Shown one piece after another: positions 21,555 to 34,273 of a DNA stretch of 64,000 nt. Both the position numbers and the translations under genes were made by a program. Under the pieces are notes generated by a model that was not told the origin of the DNA, searched no databases, and saw nothing but the letters and a program-made list of their open reading frames with translations. The stretch's first letter is position 1, and each line of letters opens with the position of its first letter. Source of the stretch: Datisca glomerata (taxonomy: Eukaryota; Streptophyta; Magnoliopsida; Cucurbitales; Datiscaceae); contig QANY01002362.1 in assembly GCA_003255025.1 (NCBI GenBank), forward strand, positions 659,964 through 723,963, read 5' to 3'.

Positions 21555-22880
21555 AGTCAAAGAACAACTCGCCCAATCAGAATCACACCAAGCAGAAAGA
21601 TCCCAATCACACTGCGCTTTCAACAAAATGCCTTGGCCAGGACTGCCTTTCAAGTAACGAACCACCCTCAAGGCTGCCTCCCAATGTTCTTTTCGAGGTT
21701 GTTGCATAAACTGAGCTACAACATGTACACAATAGGACAATTCAGGTCGAGTAACCCAAAGATAAATAAACCGCCCTAACAAACGTCTGTAAAGTTCTGG
21801 ATCATGCAAAAAATCACCCTTTGCCATGGCCAAATTGTGATTCTGTTCGATTGGAAAAGAAACTGGTCTAGCTCTAAGTAAACTGACTTCTGAAATAATA
21901 TCCAATGCATATTTGCGTTGACACAAATAAATTCCTTAGAACTACGTGCAACCCCAATGCCCAATAAATACTTCAACACTCCCAAATCCTTCATATGAAA
22001 ACAGCTACTCAAATACTGCTTAAATATTTGAATAGCGGAATGATCATTACCTGACACAATAAGATCATCAACATAAACAAGGACATTGACTTGTATCTTG
22101 TCCCGTTGCAAAGTAAAAAGGGAGTAAATAGAATAAGATTGCCTGGAACCATACTTCTTTAAAGCTGAAGCTAATTTTGCAAACCAACACCGAGGAGCCT
22201 GTCGTAGTCCGTACAAAGACTTCTTCAAATGACATACCAACCCTGGTTTGGGAGCGGGAGCATAAAAACCAGGAGGCATGTGCATGTACACTTCTTATAA
22301 GTCTCCATGCAATAATGCATTGTGCAAATCCATATGATGAAGTTTCCAATTTTTAGCTGCAGCCACTGCAAGAAAAGTGCAAATTGTCACCATTTTTGCA
22401 ACTGGTGCAAATGTCTCATCGTAGTCGATTCCTTCAACTTGCCTGTTCCCCAGAATAACCAGGCGAGACTTGTAACATTCAATCATTCCATTTGCATTAT
22501 ACTTTATCCGAAACACCCATTTGCATCATATCACTTGCTTGCCGGGTGGTAATGGCTTTACAGTCCATGTTCCATTATCTCCCAAGGCTTGTATTTCTTT
22601 CTTCATAGCTTCTCTCCATCTTTCATCTTTGACAGCCTCAGCAAAAGAATTAGGTTCAACACCTGTAGTAACAGCTGCTGAGCAAGCATGATGATTCATA
22701 GAGAATTTATCACGGTTCACATATTGTGCAATAGGATAAGAACTACCTAAGGAACGCTGATGGTCGAGTGAGTTCGCAGAAGGGCTCATTACTTTCACTG
22801 TGTGTAAAACAAAATCTTGCGGCAAAACAGATCCACGTTTCAGTAATTCTTCGGGCTGCTGAACTTGTTCAGCTCCAATC
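21555..22880 (-). pseudogene. Copia-2 reverse transcriptase and partial RNase H
   Basis: RT contains YKSRLVILGNRQVEGIDY, LHHMDLHNALLHGDL, MPPGFYAPAPKPGL and LVYVDDLIVSGND, with YVDD intact at 22064-22075. A TGA stop stands in the GKQVI-CKWVF motif near 22525, and there is a frame change near 22293 and another near 21930. RNase H begins (VVRYLKGSPGQGILL, CDSDWAS) and is cut near 21555. Confidence 0.8.
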
Positions 22881-23890
22881 ACCCCCCCCCCCCCCCNCCC
22901 CCCCCCCCCCTCGCTACAGTCATATCTTGATCTTGTGCATTATTGTTGGGATCAGTCACATCTTGATTATGCTCATCATTTTCTTGTTCAACTATGCCAT
23001 GATAGCTTTCTAAATGTTCTTCAGCTAAGCAAGCTGCATTCACATTTTTACCAGTCTTCCCTTCCTCATCACTGGTTTTATGCATGTAAGGAAATTGATT
23101 TTCCACAAATACTATATCTCTAGAGACAAACAATTCACCTGTTTCCATGTCATACATGCTCCACCCTTTCTTTCCAAAAGGATATCCAATAAACACACCT
23201 TTGCGGCTTCGATTGGCAAATTTATCTCCTCGTCGTTGGTTATGGGCATAAGCGAAACATCCAAATACTCAAATATTTTCATATAAAGGGGCTTTACCAT
23301 ACAAAAGTTCATAAGGCGTTTTGCCTTTCAACAACATAGATGGAGTTCTGTTAATTAAATATGCAGCTGTTAACACACGTTCTCCCCAAAATTCAATAGG
23401 CAAATTTTCCTGAAAACGAAGTGCTCGTGCTACATTAAGTATGTGTCGATGTTCCGTTCCACTCTTCCATTTTGTTGAGGGGTCCTAACACAGGAAGTCT
23501 GATGTATTATCCATTCTTCACAAAGTAATCACTCAAACAAGTAAATTCAGTCCCATTGTCACTGCGCACTATTTTCACATCTCCATGAAATTATCTTTGT
23601 ATCAATGCAAAGAGATTAGGAAGAGTTTGTCTTACTTCAGATTTCTGTTGCAACAAATAAATCTACACACTTGTTAAATAATCATCAACTATTGTTAAAA
23701 AATAATGTGACCCACAAAATGTTCGAGTTTTATAAGGACCCCATAACTCACAAAGAATCATTTCAAAAATACTAGACGCTTTATTATCGCTGGACATAAA
23801 CTCTACTCTGGCTTGTTTTGCTCTAGGACAAACTTCACAACTAGCACATTTATCACTACTATCATCAACAATTGGCAATAATCTACAATC
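22880..23890 (-). pseudogene. Copia-2 integrase (broken)
   Basis: The core has CPRAKQARVEF and ILCELWGPYKT, where the first catalytic Asp position appears as Glu, then YFLTIVDDY, VRSDNGTEF and a C-terminal FIGYPFGKKGW. Frame breaks occur near 23660, 23460 and 23280. A run of C with one N (22880-22911, N at 22897) interrupts the linker before RT and may be an assembly fault. Confidence 0.75.
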
Positions 23891-23959
23891 TTATTAGAAG
23901 GATGTCCCAACCTTGCCAAATTTCAAAGGTATTCTTTCGTACCGTCTTCAAAGCTTTAA

Positions 23960-24568
23960 CACACTTCACGCCTTCCATTCCAAGTAATAGAGCCCTTCAC
24001 GCTTCTCACCCGCACCAATTAGCATCCTCGAATTGTGATCCTGTATTACACAAAATTTTTTAGTGAACAGTACTGTGCAATTCGCCTCCTGAATAAGTTG
24101 TGAAACAGAAATCAAGTTACACTTCAAATTAGGAACATATAGCACATCATTCAATTTTAGGCATTTATTTAACATAACAGTCCCTTCTTTATCCGCCATG
24201 GCTTCCTTCCCATCTGGCAATCCAATTGTGACAAGATGAGCATTTTTTACGTTGCTCAATAATTCAAGACTTCCTGCCACATGATGAGAAGCTCCAGTGT
24301 CAATTATTCATTCCATGGTGTTAGACCTACCATTCAATCTTCCTTGATTTCCATCTTTTTGGACATTCAAAAAATTAAGCAGCGTGTTCCATCGCTCACT
24401 ACTCAGTCCGCGTAATGCTCTTGTCTCAGCTTCGATTGCATTGCTCTCCTGTGTTGTCACAATTGTTGCATTGGCTCTAACTGGTCCACCACGTCCTCTT
24501 CCTCCTGAGGTGGTTGATTGTTTACGCCCTCCTTGTCCACGTCCATATCTGCTACCTTTTGATCTATC
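23960..24568 (-). pseudogene. Copia-2 gag tail and protease
   Basis: The frame starts abruptly with DRSKGSRYGRGQGGRKQST and runs through RGRGGPVRAN and LNFLNVQKDG. At 24308-24310 a TGA stop stands directly before IIDTGASHHVAGS, where the family has Trp. Apart from this stop, the protease active site DTGA and the following LYVPNLKCNLISVSQL are in the same frame down to 23966. The zinc-knuckle part of gag is missing because of the Copia-3 insertion. Confidence 0.8.
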
Positions 24569-26415
24569 TGTTAGAATTATGTCCATAAAGTAAGGTGTAA
24601 TAATTATTTATGAGTATTTAGTTATTTCTCTGAAATTTATGTATTAATGAGTTTTATGAATAAATGAAAGTTTTTTTTTAATTAAAGTGTGTTAATAATT
24701 TACTTAAGTCCTGAAAGTATTATCAACGTAAGAAGAGTAAAGACAATGAGGTCTTACAAACAAACTCTTCTTAAATAGTTCGATTACGACTGTTAGGTTG
24801 AACCATACAATGTTGATATTGGGGCATGAGAGTGGAGACTCTAATGGTTGACCTAAACATGTTATGGAACATATTAAATAGACCAGTAACAAATTAGTTT
24901 AGAGCAAAACCGTTTATCTAGCTCTAAATCTAATTGTTAAACATTGAGGGTAGTTTCGTGATTACTTTAATCCTAGATGAATATGAAACTTGACTTAGTT
25001 ACTTACGATATTTGATACGCCAAATGAGTGAGTTTGAATTATCGGACAATACCTCGGCTGTTGGGATCGTGATTCAACTCTGTTGGAGTTGTGTGATTCA
25101 CAAATATGAAATTCGTAGTAAGATTGCGATAACAACAATATTATCTTATACTTTATTGATGGGTGTGTGAATAAATAAACCGGGCTTGGTACTCGATGAC
25201 ATGATTTATTGAATAAGACATTGTGAATTGTACGTGACACTTCACTGATATGTATTTCTTATTTACAGTAAATAATTAGTTAAGAAAATAATAACTAGAT
25301 GGGTAAAACGATAATCTTACATCTAACTCTTGTTACTTATATTCACAAATGGAATCATCGTAAAATATTTTATGGACCGTGAAATAAATATGCTTATTTA
25401 CACCAACAGAAAATGTAGCGCGTATGAATCGAGAGTTGATTTTGCATCACACCTATAGTGGAGTCGTACGGTGTCGGGATTAAATAAATCAGGAATTTAT
25501 GGAGATAATTAGCCACGTATTTGAATCTCAAAGCTTTATTCATGTGGGTTCATTCAGTCTCAGAAGTAGCTCATAAGAACATGAATGAAAAACAACCTCA
25601 GTTGGACTAAAAGCGTGTTTTGGACCAAGATACACTTCCCGAACCCATATGTAATGGGTGTCATCACTAAATTAGTAAAGAACGGAATTAATGTTCAAAT
25701 TAATCAATTTATCATTTTTTAATTATTAGATAATTAGTAAATAAAAGAAAGTAATTAATTAATTGGTGGGGATCAATTTAGATTGATGAATTTGGACACA
25801 ATATTGACTCTAATGGAGATGTAAAAATCATAGAGAGCAGTGCAATAAGATGATAAATTTCGGCAATTTATAATATAAGGGTATATGTGTAAATTATATA
25901 ATTATTATATAAGGGATTGCAATAGAGTTGCATCCCTAAGCTAAGTTTAACCTAATCATAATGTATGATTATTTAGAGCAAGAAAAAGGTTTCTCTCTCC
26001 CCCTCCCTTGTGGCCCCCAAAATTATAGAGAGGAAAAAAAAATAATTTTTTCTTCTTCAGTTATTTAGAGAGTCCACACTCTATTCCTGACAATATCCTT
26101 GCGAGACATACTTCTGAATCCTACGAGTGGTTGTTGGTGTGAAAATCGATTGAAATTCTGCAATTTTCAAGAACTAGGAACGCGAGACAATAAATTGGAT
26201 CCCACCATTACACATATTCAGAAACTCTCCATTACAAGAAAAGATAAAAATTGTTTATATCTCTTCTCGATGCGTTTATCTAAATTTGTATGATTGTTGT
26301 ATGGTTTTATATTTAATATGATTAAATATTTTTTTTGAAATTTTTTTATATTCCGCCCGCGAAACGTTCGTGATTCATTAATTTTTCATCAATTTTTTTA
26401 AAAACTGATCAAACA
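24569..26415 (+). repeat. Copia-3 5' LTR, about 1.85 kb
   Basis: Starts TGTTAGAATTATGTCC at 24569, directly in the gag frame of Copia-2, and ends GATCAAACA at 26415, two bases before a tRNA primer site. The start resembles that of the Copia-4 3' LTR (TGTTAGGAGTAATGCCC). The end is fixed by the CA dinucleotide and the primer site. No second copy is in the window. Confidence 0.7.
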
Positions 26416-26417
26416 AT

Positions 26418-26429
26418 CGGTATCAGAGC
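26418..26429 (+). other. Copia-3 primer-binding site
   Basis: CGGTATCAGAGC differs by one base from TGGTATCAGAGC, the complement of the initiator tRNA-Met 3' end used by most plant copia elements. It lies two bases behind the LTR end. Confidence 0.75.
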
Positions 26430-28215
26430 TTTGAGTTCTTGATTATACATATTTAGTGTTTAAACTTATGTATGGATGGATATTATGATAACGACATATA
26501 TTTGTCTATGGTAGATTCAAAGCATGTTTGAATGTGTTTTATGAATGAATCCCGATCGATTGGCTCTAGGTGTCTATTTTTTATTTTAGAATTGATTTAC
26601 ATTGAAATTGAGGCATAGGATTTGATGTAATTTAATTTTTTGTAGAAGTTGTAACTTTAAATTCCGTGAAAGTCGTCGTTTGTCACCGTCATTCATCATC
26701 GTTTGTCACAGCCGTTCGTCTCCGCCGTCACCGCTATTCACCCCCATCGGCACCACGCCGCGTCGTCACCTGCTACCCCATGTTGTTGCACATTGCTACT
26801 TGCCATTGTCGTTCGCCGCCATAGGTTTCCTAATTATGGTTTAGGAAATCATATGGTTTAAGAAACCTTTTGGAAATTTTTGTGTTTAAGAAACCTTGAG
26901 GTTTTGGAAACCTTTGAGTTTAGGATATCTTGAGGTTTTTGAAAACTTTTGAGTTTAGGAAATCTTAAGGTTTTGGAAACCCTAGTATGCACAAGACCAT
27001 GTTGGGCCTTTGACTGGAGTGGACCCACCAAGCTAGTTGCTTAGCCCAAATAATTTACAGGGATTTGAAATTTGATTCCAAACTCAATTCAGTCCCTAAA
27101 AATTATTTTTATTTAACGGTAATTTTTCAACATTAGAACTTATTTTATAAATTGTTTTCAACACTATCAAAGTAAAAATTGTTGGAAAATTAAATTTTAA
27201 ATTGAAATTTGAATTTTGAGTATGAGACTGGACCTTAGTAAATAGTTACTAAGAAATGGTACTTCCTGGAGGAGAATGAGACAATTACAGACGTCATAAA
27301 CACTTGTATATAGATTATTGTAAGTTTAACTATTATTATTTTTATGGGTTGTAGTTAGAAATGATCTATAGAGAGGTTAATTTTGAATGTACGATTTATT
27401 ATTAATCTCATATAATCATATAACATGTAATATAGAAGTAGGGATATGTCAATATCAAGATGACATGTAACATGCACATGCATAATTGTAGTTTAAATTT
27501 ACAATGAGTTATAATTTAAATACAATGCCAATTTTATAAAAGTTATAATTTTTTAAATTATGATTTAAATTTTATTAAAGTTTATAATTTTAAAACTTAC
27601 TTTTTTCAAATTTATAAAGAGTTCTGTTATTTTGAAAAAAGCAAAGAAAATTCCATTTTCCCAAAAGTTAAGTGGGAGGGTTGTTTACGTTGAAACGTTC
27701 CTAAGGTCCCAACGCAAACTTGGTCGTGGCACGAGCAATAGTTTAGAGACGCCCTAGCAGTCCTCACTTCAGTGGGAGAAACTTAGGAATCGTGTCGCTT
27801 TGAGTTATTGAGTTGTTTGAGAAGCTAAAGCTTATAAAGGAAGTGTGGAGGCAAGACCGTTCCTAGACAGACTGTTAGTTCACAACAACCTTTAAAGTTG
27901 ATGCGTTGGTTAAACACTTAGACCGAAGTACATTGGAATCTCTCATAGGAGCTAGTCAAAATCATGGGTGATTGGTTAAACTAGATGTAGTTACATCTTG
28001 AAAACGTTAACCAAACGAGAAGAGTCTCGATGAGATAAGAGGAGCTTGAGCGTTGTCCTTAGATGAGATAAGCTCTCGTTGTTGATTGTAACTTCATGGA
28101 AGAACTATTTTTATTAGATTTTTAAATATTCAAGTATTTGCATAATGCATCATATATACTTTCCTAAATGATTGAGTATTTATTTACACCGATTTATTTA
28201 TTCTTTTTAGTAATT
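26430..28215 (+). other. Copia-3 untranslated leader
   Basis: About 1.8 kb without coding. It includes a CG-rich patch (26690-26820) of repeated CGTCAC and GTTCGTC words and a near-repeated stretch AAACCTTTGAGTTTAGGA (26860-26990). A long leader is usual for this group; no gene is seen. Confidence 0.5.
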
Positions 28216-29190
28216 ATGTCATTATCCTCACTCATAACAATCTTGAATGCGAACAAACTTACTGGTAAAAATTACATGGGTTGGAAACGTAATATTGATA
28301 TCATGCTGATGGTCGAAAAGTACAATTTTGTGCTCACCACCCCTTGTCCGATTGAGCCTATCGTTAAATCGACTCAAGAGAAAAACGATGTTTATGTTTA
28401 TTGGTTGCGTTCTGATGAGATCGCCAGGTGTTACATCTTGGCATGTGTTACCAATGTGTTGCAACAACATCATCAGAACGTGGAAACCACCATTGATATG
28501 ACGGTGAAGATCACCGAAATGTTCGTGGATCAGGGTCGTCAAGCCAAACAGGTTGTTGTGCGAAACTTCATAAATTACTGGATGAAACCCAGAACTCCTG
28601 GTAGAGAACATATGATGATGAACATTAGTTATCTGAATGGATGAAGATTATGGGAGCTAAGGTAGATGGCGAGACTCAAGTTGATATGATCCTTGAGACC
28701 CTACCAGATATTTTTAAGAACTTCAAACTTAATTATTTGATGAATAAGTTGAGGTACTCATTTTTAAAACTTATGAAGGAGTTGAAAGCTGATGAGACCC
28801 TATTTATGAAGGGCAAGAGGAAGATTGGGGAGGCAAATTTTACTAAAAGTAAACCTTCCACTTCTGGGGCAAAAAAAAACACAAGAGAGGTTCGAATAAA
28901 GTTAAGAAGCAGAACTCAAAAGCTGTGAAAGGTAAGGGCCCTGCAAAAGTGGACAAGTCAAAAGGCAAGTGTCATCATTGTGGAGTCGCTGGTCATTGAA
29001 AACGCAGCTGCCGGATTATCTCAAGGAGTTGAAATCCAAAGATACATTACTTGTTATTGAGGCATGTTATGTGGCTGACTCTACTTTCTCATGGATTGTA
29101 GACTATGCAGCCACTAACCATATATGTTGTTCCCTACAGGAGTTTAGGAAAATCAGAAGGCTTGACGGGTGTGAGTTTAGCTTCCGTTGA
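28216..29190 (+). pseudogene. Copia-3 gag and protease (broken)
   Basis: gag starts MSLSSLITILNANKLTGKNY. A frame break near 28640 is followed by ETLPDIFKNFKLNY. The zinc knuckle reads GKCHHCGVAGH and then a TGA stop (28997-28999) where Trp is expected, then KRSC. The protease reads WIVDYAATNHIC (around 29092-29127), with DYA where DSG is expected, so the active site is damaged. Non-functional. Confidence 0.8.
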
Positions 29191-29387
29191 GAGAATGGAG
29201 CACTAATATTGGTTGTATCAGTTGGAACTATTAAATTGTCATTTAATAATAATTTTTTGCTTTTACGAGAAGTTTATTATATCTCGATTTTTAGAAAAAA
29301 AGCTTATTTCAGTAGCTAGTTTGATTAAGCAAGGATTTTCTTTAACTTTCATTGATAATGATAATGGTATTTTTTTGAAATGATTGC

Positions 29388-30388
29388 TTGATTACTACTG
29401 CACACTTGATAAATAGTTTATTCTATGTAAAACCAAAAGTTTCAATGATATGTGACACTGAAGTAAATGCCGATTTGCAAAAGGATAGTAAAAAGTTGAA
29501 TTCTAACTTAATCGATCTAACCTACTTGTGGTACTTGCGTTTTGGTCACATTAGCCTAGGGTGGAACCATGTGGCCCGTAAGAAATGAAATTGAAACTTA
29601 TTCAGAGACCCACAAGTGCATATTGGTCGCATTAGCCTAAACAAGATTAAAAGACTTGCAAATGATGTTCCATTGTAAACTTTAAGTATGGGATCACTAC
29701 TCAATTGTGAATCCTACATAAAGGCAAAATGACCAAGAGATCATTTTTAGCGATGTGTGAAAGAGCCACTCAATGCCTCGAAGTCATACATAGTGATATA
29801 TGTGGGCCATTGAATATCCAAGCAATAGGAGGTTATGAATATTTTGTAACTTTCACAAATGACTACTCACGTTTTGGACATGTTTATCTAATGCGCCAAA
29901 AGTCTGAAACCTTTGAAAATTTCACAAATGGCTACAGTTGAGAAGCAATTATAGAAACAAATCAAAACACTACGATCCAATCATTGTGGAGAGTACTTGC
30001 AAAGAGAGTTCGAAGACTTTCTTTAGGAAAAATGTATTCTTTCTCAGCTTACAGCACCTGACGCTCCAGAATAGAATGGTGTGTCAGAGAGAAAAAATCA
30101 AAATCTGTTGGATACAGCTAGATCCATGATGAGTTACTCATCCTTCCCAGATTCTTTCTGGGGACATGCCTTGGAAACAACGACATATATTCTGAACCAA
30201 CTTTCATCAAAGACGGTGTCTAGTACACTATATGAAAGATAGAGTTAATGAAAGTCATCCGTCAACCACCTTAGGATATAGGGATGCCCAGCACAAGTTC
30301 TAATACCGAAGACATGCAAGTTGGCCAGTCCATCAATATAATGCATGTTTGTAGGATATTCCAATGGAACAAAGGAGTATGTATTTTA
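29388..30388 (+). pseudogene. Copia-3 integrase (broken, truncated)
   Basis: Readable pieces are LWYLRFGHISL (pre-integrase His), HSDICGPLNIQAIGGYEYF, TNDYSRFGHVYLM and, after frame breaks, a damaged C-terminal GYSNGTKEYVFY at 30350-30388, which ends exactly at the inverted LTR. The first catalytic Asp (HSD) is kept. Later parts are shifted. Confidence 0.75.
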
Positions 30389-31986
30389 TGTTGGAAAATG
30401 CGGCGCAGGCGCAACAGAAGCGTCTAAAATAATAAAAACAAATATTTTTCAATAAAAAAAGAAAAACAAGCGCGACCCAACTATTTCCAAAAATAAAAAT
30501 TTTATTGAAAACTATTTTCAATAAGGAAGGATTCATTATATATTTATACATTAAATCTACAACATACAAGGTTAGAGCTCATATACATCTTATAGTCTAT
30601 ATCAAGCATCTTTGCAAAAATAATCGATCATTCATCCCACGAAACCATTCCAACGATCAATAGACTCCAAGATTCACACCAAGATTTTCCAAGTCAATTC
30701 TCAACGCACTAGCACGTGTGTGGCCACGTAAAATATTACAAGACACTTTTTCTGTATCTAGATATATTCAACACATGAGGTCAAGAGATTAATTGAGAAT
30801 AACTTTTGTGAGACGATTCTCTAAAAGAACATGATGCGTCTTTGCAAAAATGATCGATCATTCATCCCACGAAACCATTCCAACTATCAATAGACTCCAA
30901 AATTCACTCCAAGATCTTCCAAGTCAATCCTCAATGCACTAGGACGTGTATGGCCACGTAGAATATTACAAGATATTTTTTCTGTCTCTAGATATATTCA
31001 ACACATGAGGTCTAAAGATTTACTGAGAATGACTTTTGTGAGACGATCCTCTAAAAGAACACGATGCTATCTTTTAGAGATTTGATTAACTTTTAATCGC
31101 GGAGAAAAAATTCTCAAACTCTAATTGTGTTCTCAATTTAATTCTTGATTGATGAACTAATAAACTGAGCTATCTCTCGATATGCCATTAGAATAATACA
31201 TGAATATATTCTAGATAATAGCGTATAAGATATTTAGGGATAATTAAAAATTAAAAAATAATATTTAATTTCAAATTACCAAATACAGTGGGACCTGCTG
31301 TATAACAGTGCACAACTACAGTGCCATGGAGCACTGCAGTTGGCGTTAAGCATCACAGTGCCTCACAGCACTGTGTCTTACGCCACACTGCAGTGTCGTA
31401 TGGCACTGCAGTTTTACACGCCTACTATTGTAGTGTTACGTGGCACTACAGCAATCTATAGTGATCTATGATTCTCAATTATTGATCGATACGTGACAAT
31501 TACTGTAATTTACATATTTATTTTAATTAGATAAACATCTAGATATCAGTTAATTCAAAATTAACATATATGATGATCCCTATCAACTAAATTATCTGTT
31601 ATCTCACAAATAACAAATTTAGTTGATTGAAATTATTATCTAATAATTATTTAATTATCTAATTTCATAAATTAGATATTATTTCTCACTTATAGATAAC
31701 TGAACAAATAAATGATAATTATTTATATATATATAATTAAATAATTCATTCTTAATTAATTAATCACACATAATTATCTCATAATTATGTACTTGCCCAA
31801 AAAATATTCACACCTTAGACTGCGTAGTATAGATGTGACTTGAGGACCATGGACCTATAATCATAAGTTTCAATAAAACAGATTATTAATTAAAATCTTT
31901 AATCAAATATTCTTATTTATTAATTTTATTATTACTCCACTATAAAAATGAAATTGAACTCTTAGTGATCATAGACCTATAATCAG
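30389..31986 (-). repeat. Inverted LTR segment of the Copia-4 family
   Basis: Starting TGTTGGAAAATGCGGCG, this segment is the reverse complement of the last 1.3 kb of the Copia-4 LTR (compare 39240-40520), including its CACTACAG-rich palindrome cluster at 31290-31450. It begins at what is the LTR terminus and stops abruptly at about 31986, where direct-orientation LTR sequence takes over. It contains an extra 230-bp tandem duplication. It could be the end of a separate minus-strand insertion or an inversion of part of the Copia-4 5' LTR. Confidence 0.75.
30606..31065 (-). repeat. 230-bp tandem duplication in the inverted LTR
   Basis: Two copies starting GCATCTTTGC (30606) and GCGTCTTTGC (30836). 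Both include TGATCGATCATTC-like and GAAACCATTCCAAC words and end near TAAAAGAACA. The Copia-4 LTRs elsewhere have one copy. The copies differ by scattered substitutions. Confidence 0.8.
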
Positions 31987-32503
31987 TGTTGGTTGGGTGT
32001 TGAGTACAAAATTACTATCGAGGTGATCTTTCTCTGTGATTACAAATTAATCAAAAACTTTGAAAAAATAATCATCGTATTCACTTAGAGGATTGTCTTA
32101 CTAAATTAACCATTCTCATTAAATCTCTAGATCTCATGTGTTGAATACATCTAGAGACAGAAAAGGTATATTTGAATTATTATACGTGCCCACACACATC
32201 CTAATGTGTGTGAAGATTGACTTGAAAGATCTTGGTGTGGATCTCGAAATCCGTTGTTCGTGGGAACGCATGATCATTGGTTTGCGATGACACTTGATAT
32301 AGACTATAAGAGGTATATGATTCATATCCATGTACGTCTTAGATTTAATATATATAATGGATCCTGATTTAAAAGAATTTTTCAATAAAAGTTTTAATCT
32401 TAGAAACCATTGCGTCGCGTTTATTTTTTATTGAAAATATTTATTGTTTAATAAATTTTTAAAAGCCCCATGCTTCCACCACGCGAGCCTCGTATTTCTA
32501 ACA
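31987..32503 (+). repeat. Copia-4 5' LTR, 3' portion only
   Basis: Direct counterpart of 40063-40520. Both contain TTGGTTGGGTGTTGAG, AATAATCATCGTATTC, AAATCTCTAGATCTCATG and TGGATCCTGATT. It ends ATTTCTAACA at 32503 just ahead of the primer site. Confidence 0.85.
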
Positions 32504-32505
32504 AT

Positions 32506-32516
32506 TGGTATCAAAG
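32506..32516 (+). other. Copia-4 primer-binding site
   Basis: TGGTATCAAAG matches the initiator tRNA-Met complement except for one G-to-A change. It lies two bases behind the LTR end. Confidence 0.75.
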
Positions 32517-34273
32517 TGTTCTTTATTTATTTATGTATTATTGTGTGGATTTTCTTGCATTATTCATAATATATTTTATATATATTTATGAATAGATGAT
32601 TTTATTTTTTGAATGTATGGTTAAATAATGGATCGTTAATTGTATGATGATTATTGAGTTAGGATTTGTCCTTTAATTTTTTTCTTAGATCTTGTGTAAG
32701 TCGTGACTGACGCCATGACTAACGGCAGCGGCCGGCTCTCAACGGCCAGCGACGGTGATGGGTGGCAGTGGGAGAGTCCTGTCGTTGGTGACAATTGTTG
32801 TCACAGCTAGGGAAATTTTGTAGAAACTCTTATACTAACTTATCATATCACTACAAAGTTTTAAGAAAGCCCTAATTCTATCTTTTATCTTTTATCTTTT
32901 ATATTTTTAATTAATGTAATTTTTAATTTTTAATTTTATGAAAATTAAAGATTAATTAATTTTTTAGGTTTGACCCAAGTTTGACTAAGTCAATAAATTG
33001 TTGTTTACTAAGTCAAATTTAATAATTTTAAAATATAATTATAGAGATCATCTTAAATTAAGAAAAATAGTTTTTCCTAATTAAAAGGGTTTTGTTCATA
33101 GCATGAAGATTATAAAGATGGACATCAGGTGGAGAATGAGATATTTTGAAAATATGTAATCTTGAAGTCCTCTTTATAATTTTATTTCTTTATTTCATTG
33201 GTTGTATTTTAAAATAGTTAATAGTCACTCAATCCATTATTATTTAATTTAATTTTAAATAATTATTTATTGATATGATTGATAAAATGACCATGCATCA
33301 ATCGATCACATGGCATACATGAAACCCCACACAGTTTTATTTAATCATGCATCTCATCAGTAGAAACATGATTTATTAGGATTGTCCTAATATCTTTATA
33401 TGAATGGTTTTGAGAAATCAATTATATGTAAACTGCTAGGTTTTAATTAGTTAAAACTTGGTAATCACACCACTCTAAAGGCTATAGTAACATTTAAGAT
33501 AACAATCTTAATTAAAAGAGTTTTATGAATGTAATTAATTAGTTAATCTAAGTTGATCTAATTATGAGTTAGACTCTATAGAAGGTTAAATGAACTTAGA
33601 CCAATGAGATTGAATTAATTGTTAATTTCACAATCATAGGGTTATATTTTTAACAAGTAATTAATTTAGAATTAATTGACTAGTTAATATAAAAATACAT
33701 TAATTTAAAAATAGTGAGTGGGAGAAGGTTGACATGTCAATGTAACATATGATCTCCATTATTAGTACAACACCGTGAGGTACAGTGAGGGTCTTGAGAT
33801 GGTTTTGTTTTCATCTCCCTAAGGAAGCTTTCGAGTTGTATCAATATCAAAGTTTGACTTCTTAAAAAGATAAGACTAAGTGATGTAGTTTAGTATTGAC
33901 CGACCCTAAGACTGCATATTCTAAATCAAGTCATGAAATCTGAAATAATAAGTTACACTCTGAAAGTCACAATTAATCTTTCATGTGGATAATTGTGACT
34001 TGACTAAATCAGCGATTCCTTATTGTAAAAAGAGAAAATATGAGATATTTTGAGTTTTAATTAACAAGGATGAGAATTTCTTATAGACAATCTAAGATTA
34101 ATCAGACTGACCCTAAGGTAGCATATTAATTGTTAGGTTGTTTTATCATGGATTAATAAATGTTAAATTTATGTGTTTAATATATTGCATTCATGCAACA
34201 CGTTTATTTTCTGAATTCTAGACATTTATTTCAGTTATATTGAATTATGTATGTTTTATTTTTCAGTATTATT
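32517..34273 (+). other. Copia-4 untranslated leader
   Basis: About 1.75 kb without coding. A GC-rich patch (32700-32800, GGCAGCGGCCGGCTC) is followed by AT-rich DNA. It is comparable in length and composition to the Copia-3 leader. Confidence 0.5.

Larger units (their letters stand above)
21555..24568 (-). mobile_element. Copia-2: Ty1/copia fragment (gag C-terminus to RNase H), cut at both ends
   Basis: On the minus strand it carries the Gly/Arg-rich gag tail, protease, integrase, RT and part of RNase H. The right edge is sharp: the LTR of Copia-3 starts at 24569 within gag. The left edge stops within RNase H after DSDWASCSLTR, followed by unrelated sequence. Neither LTR is present. Its gag style (RYGRGQGGRK) differs from Copia-1 and Copia-5, so it is a separate lineage. 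Confidence 0.8.
24569..30388 (+). mobile_element. Copia-3: Ty1/copia element truncated after integrase, inserted in Copia-2
   Basis: Plus-strand element with 5' LTR (24569-26415), primer-binding site, long leader, gag, protease and integrase. It ends at 30388 where an inverted LTR sequence begins, so RT, RNase H and its own 3' LTR are missing from this place. It is related in gag style (GHWKR zinc knuckle) to Copia-4. Confidence 0.8.
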
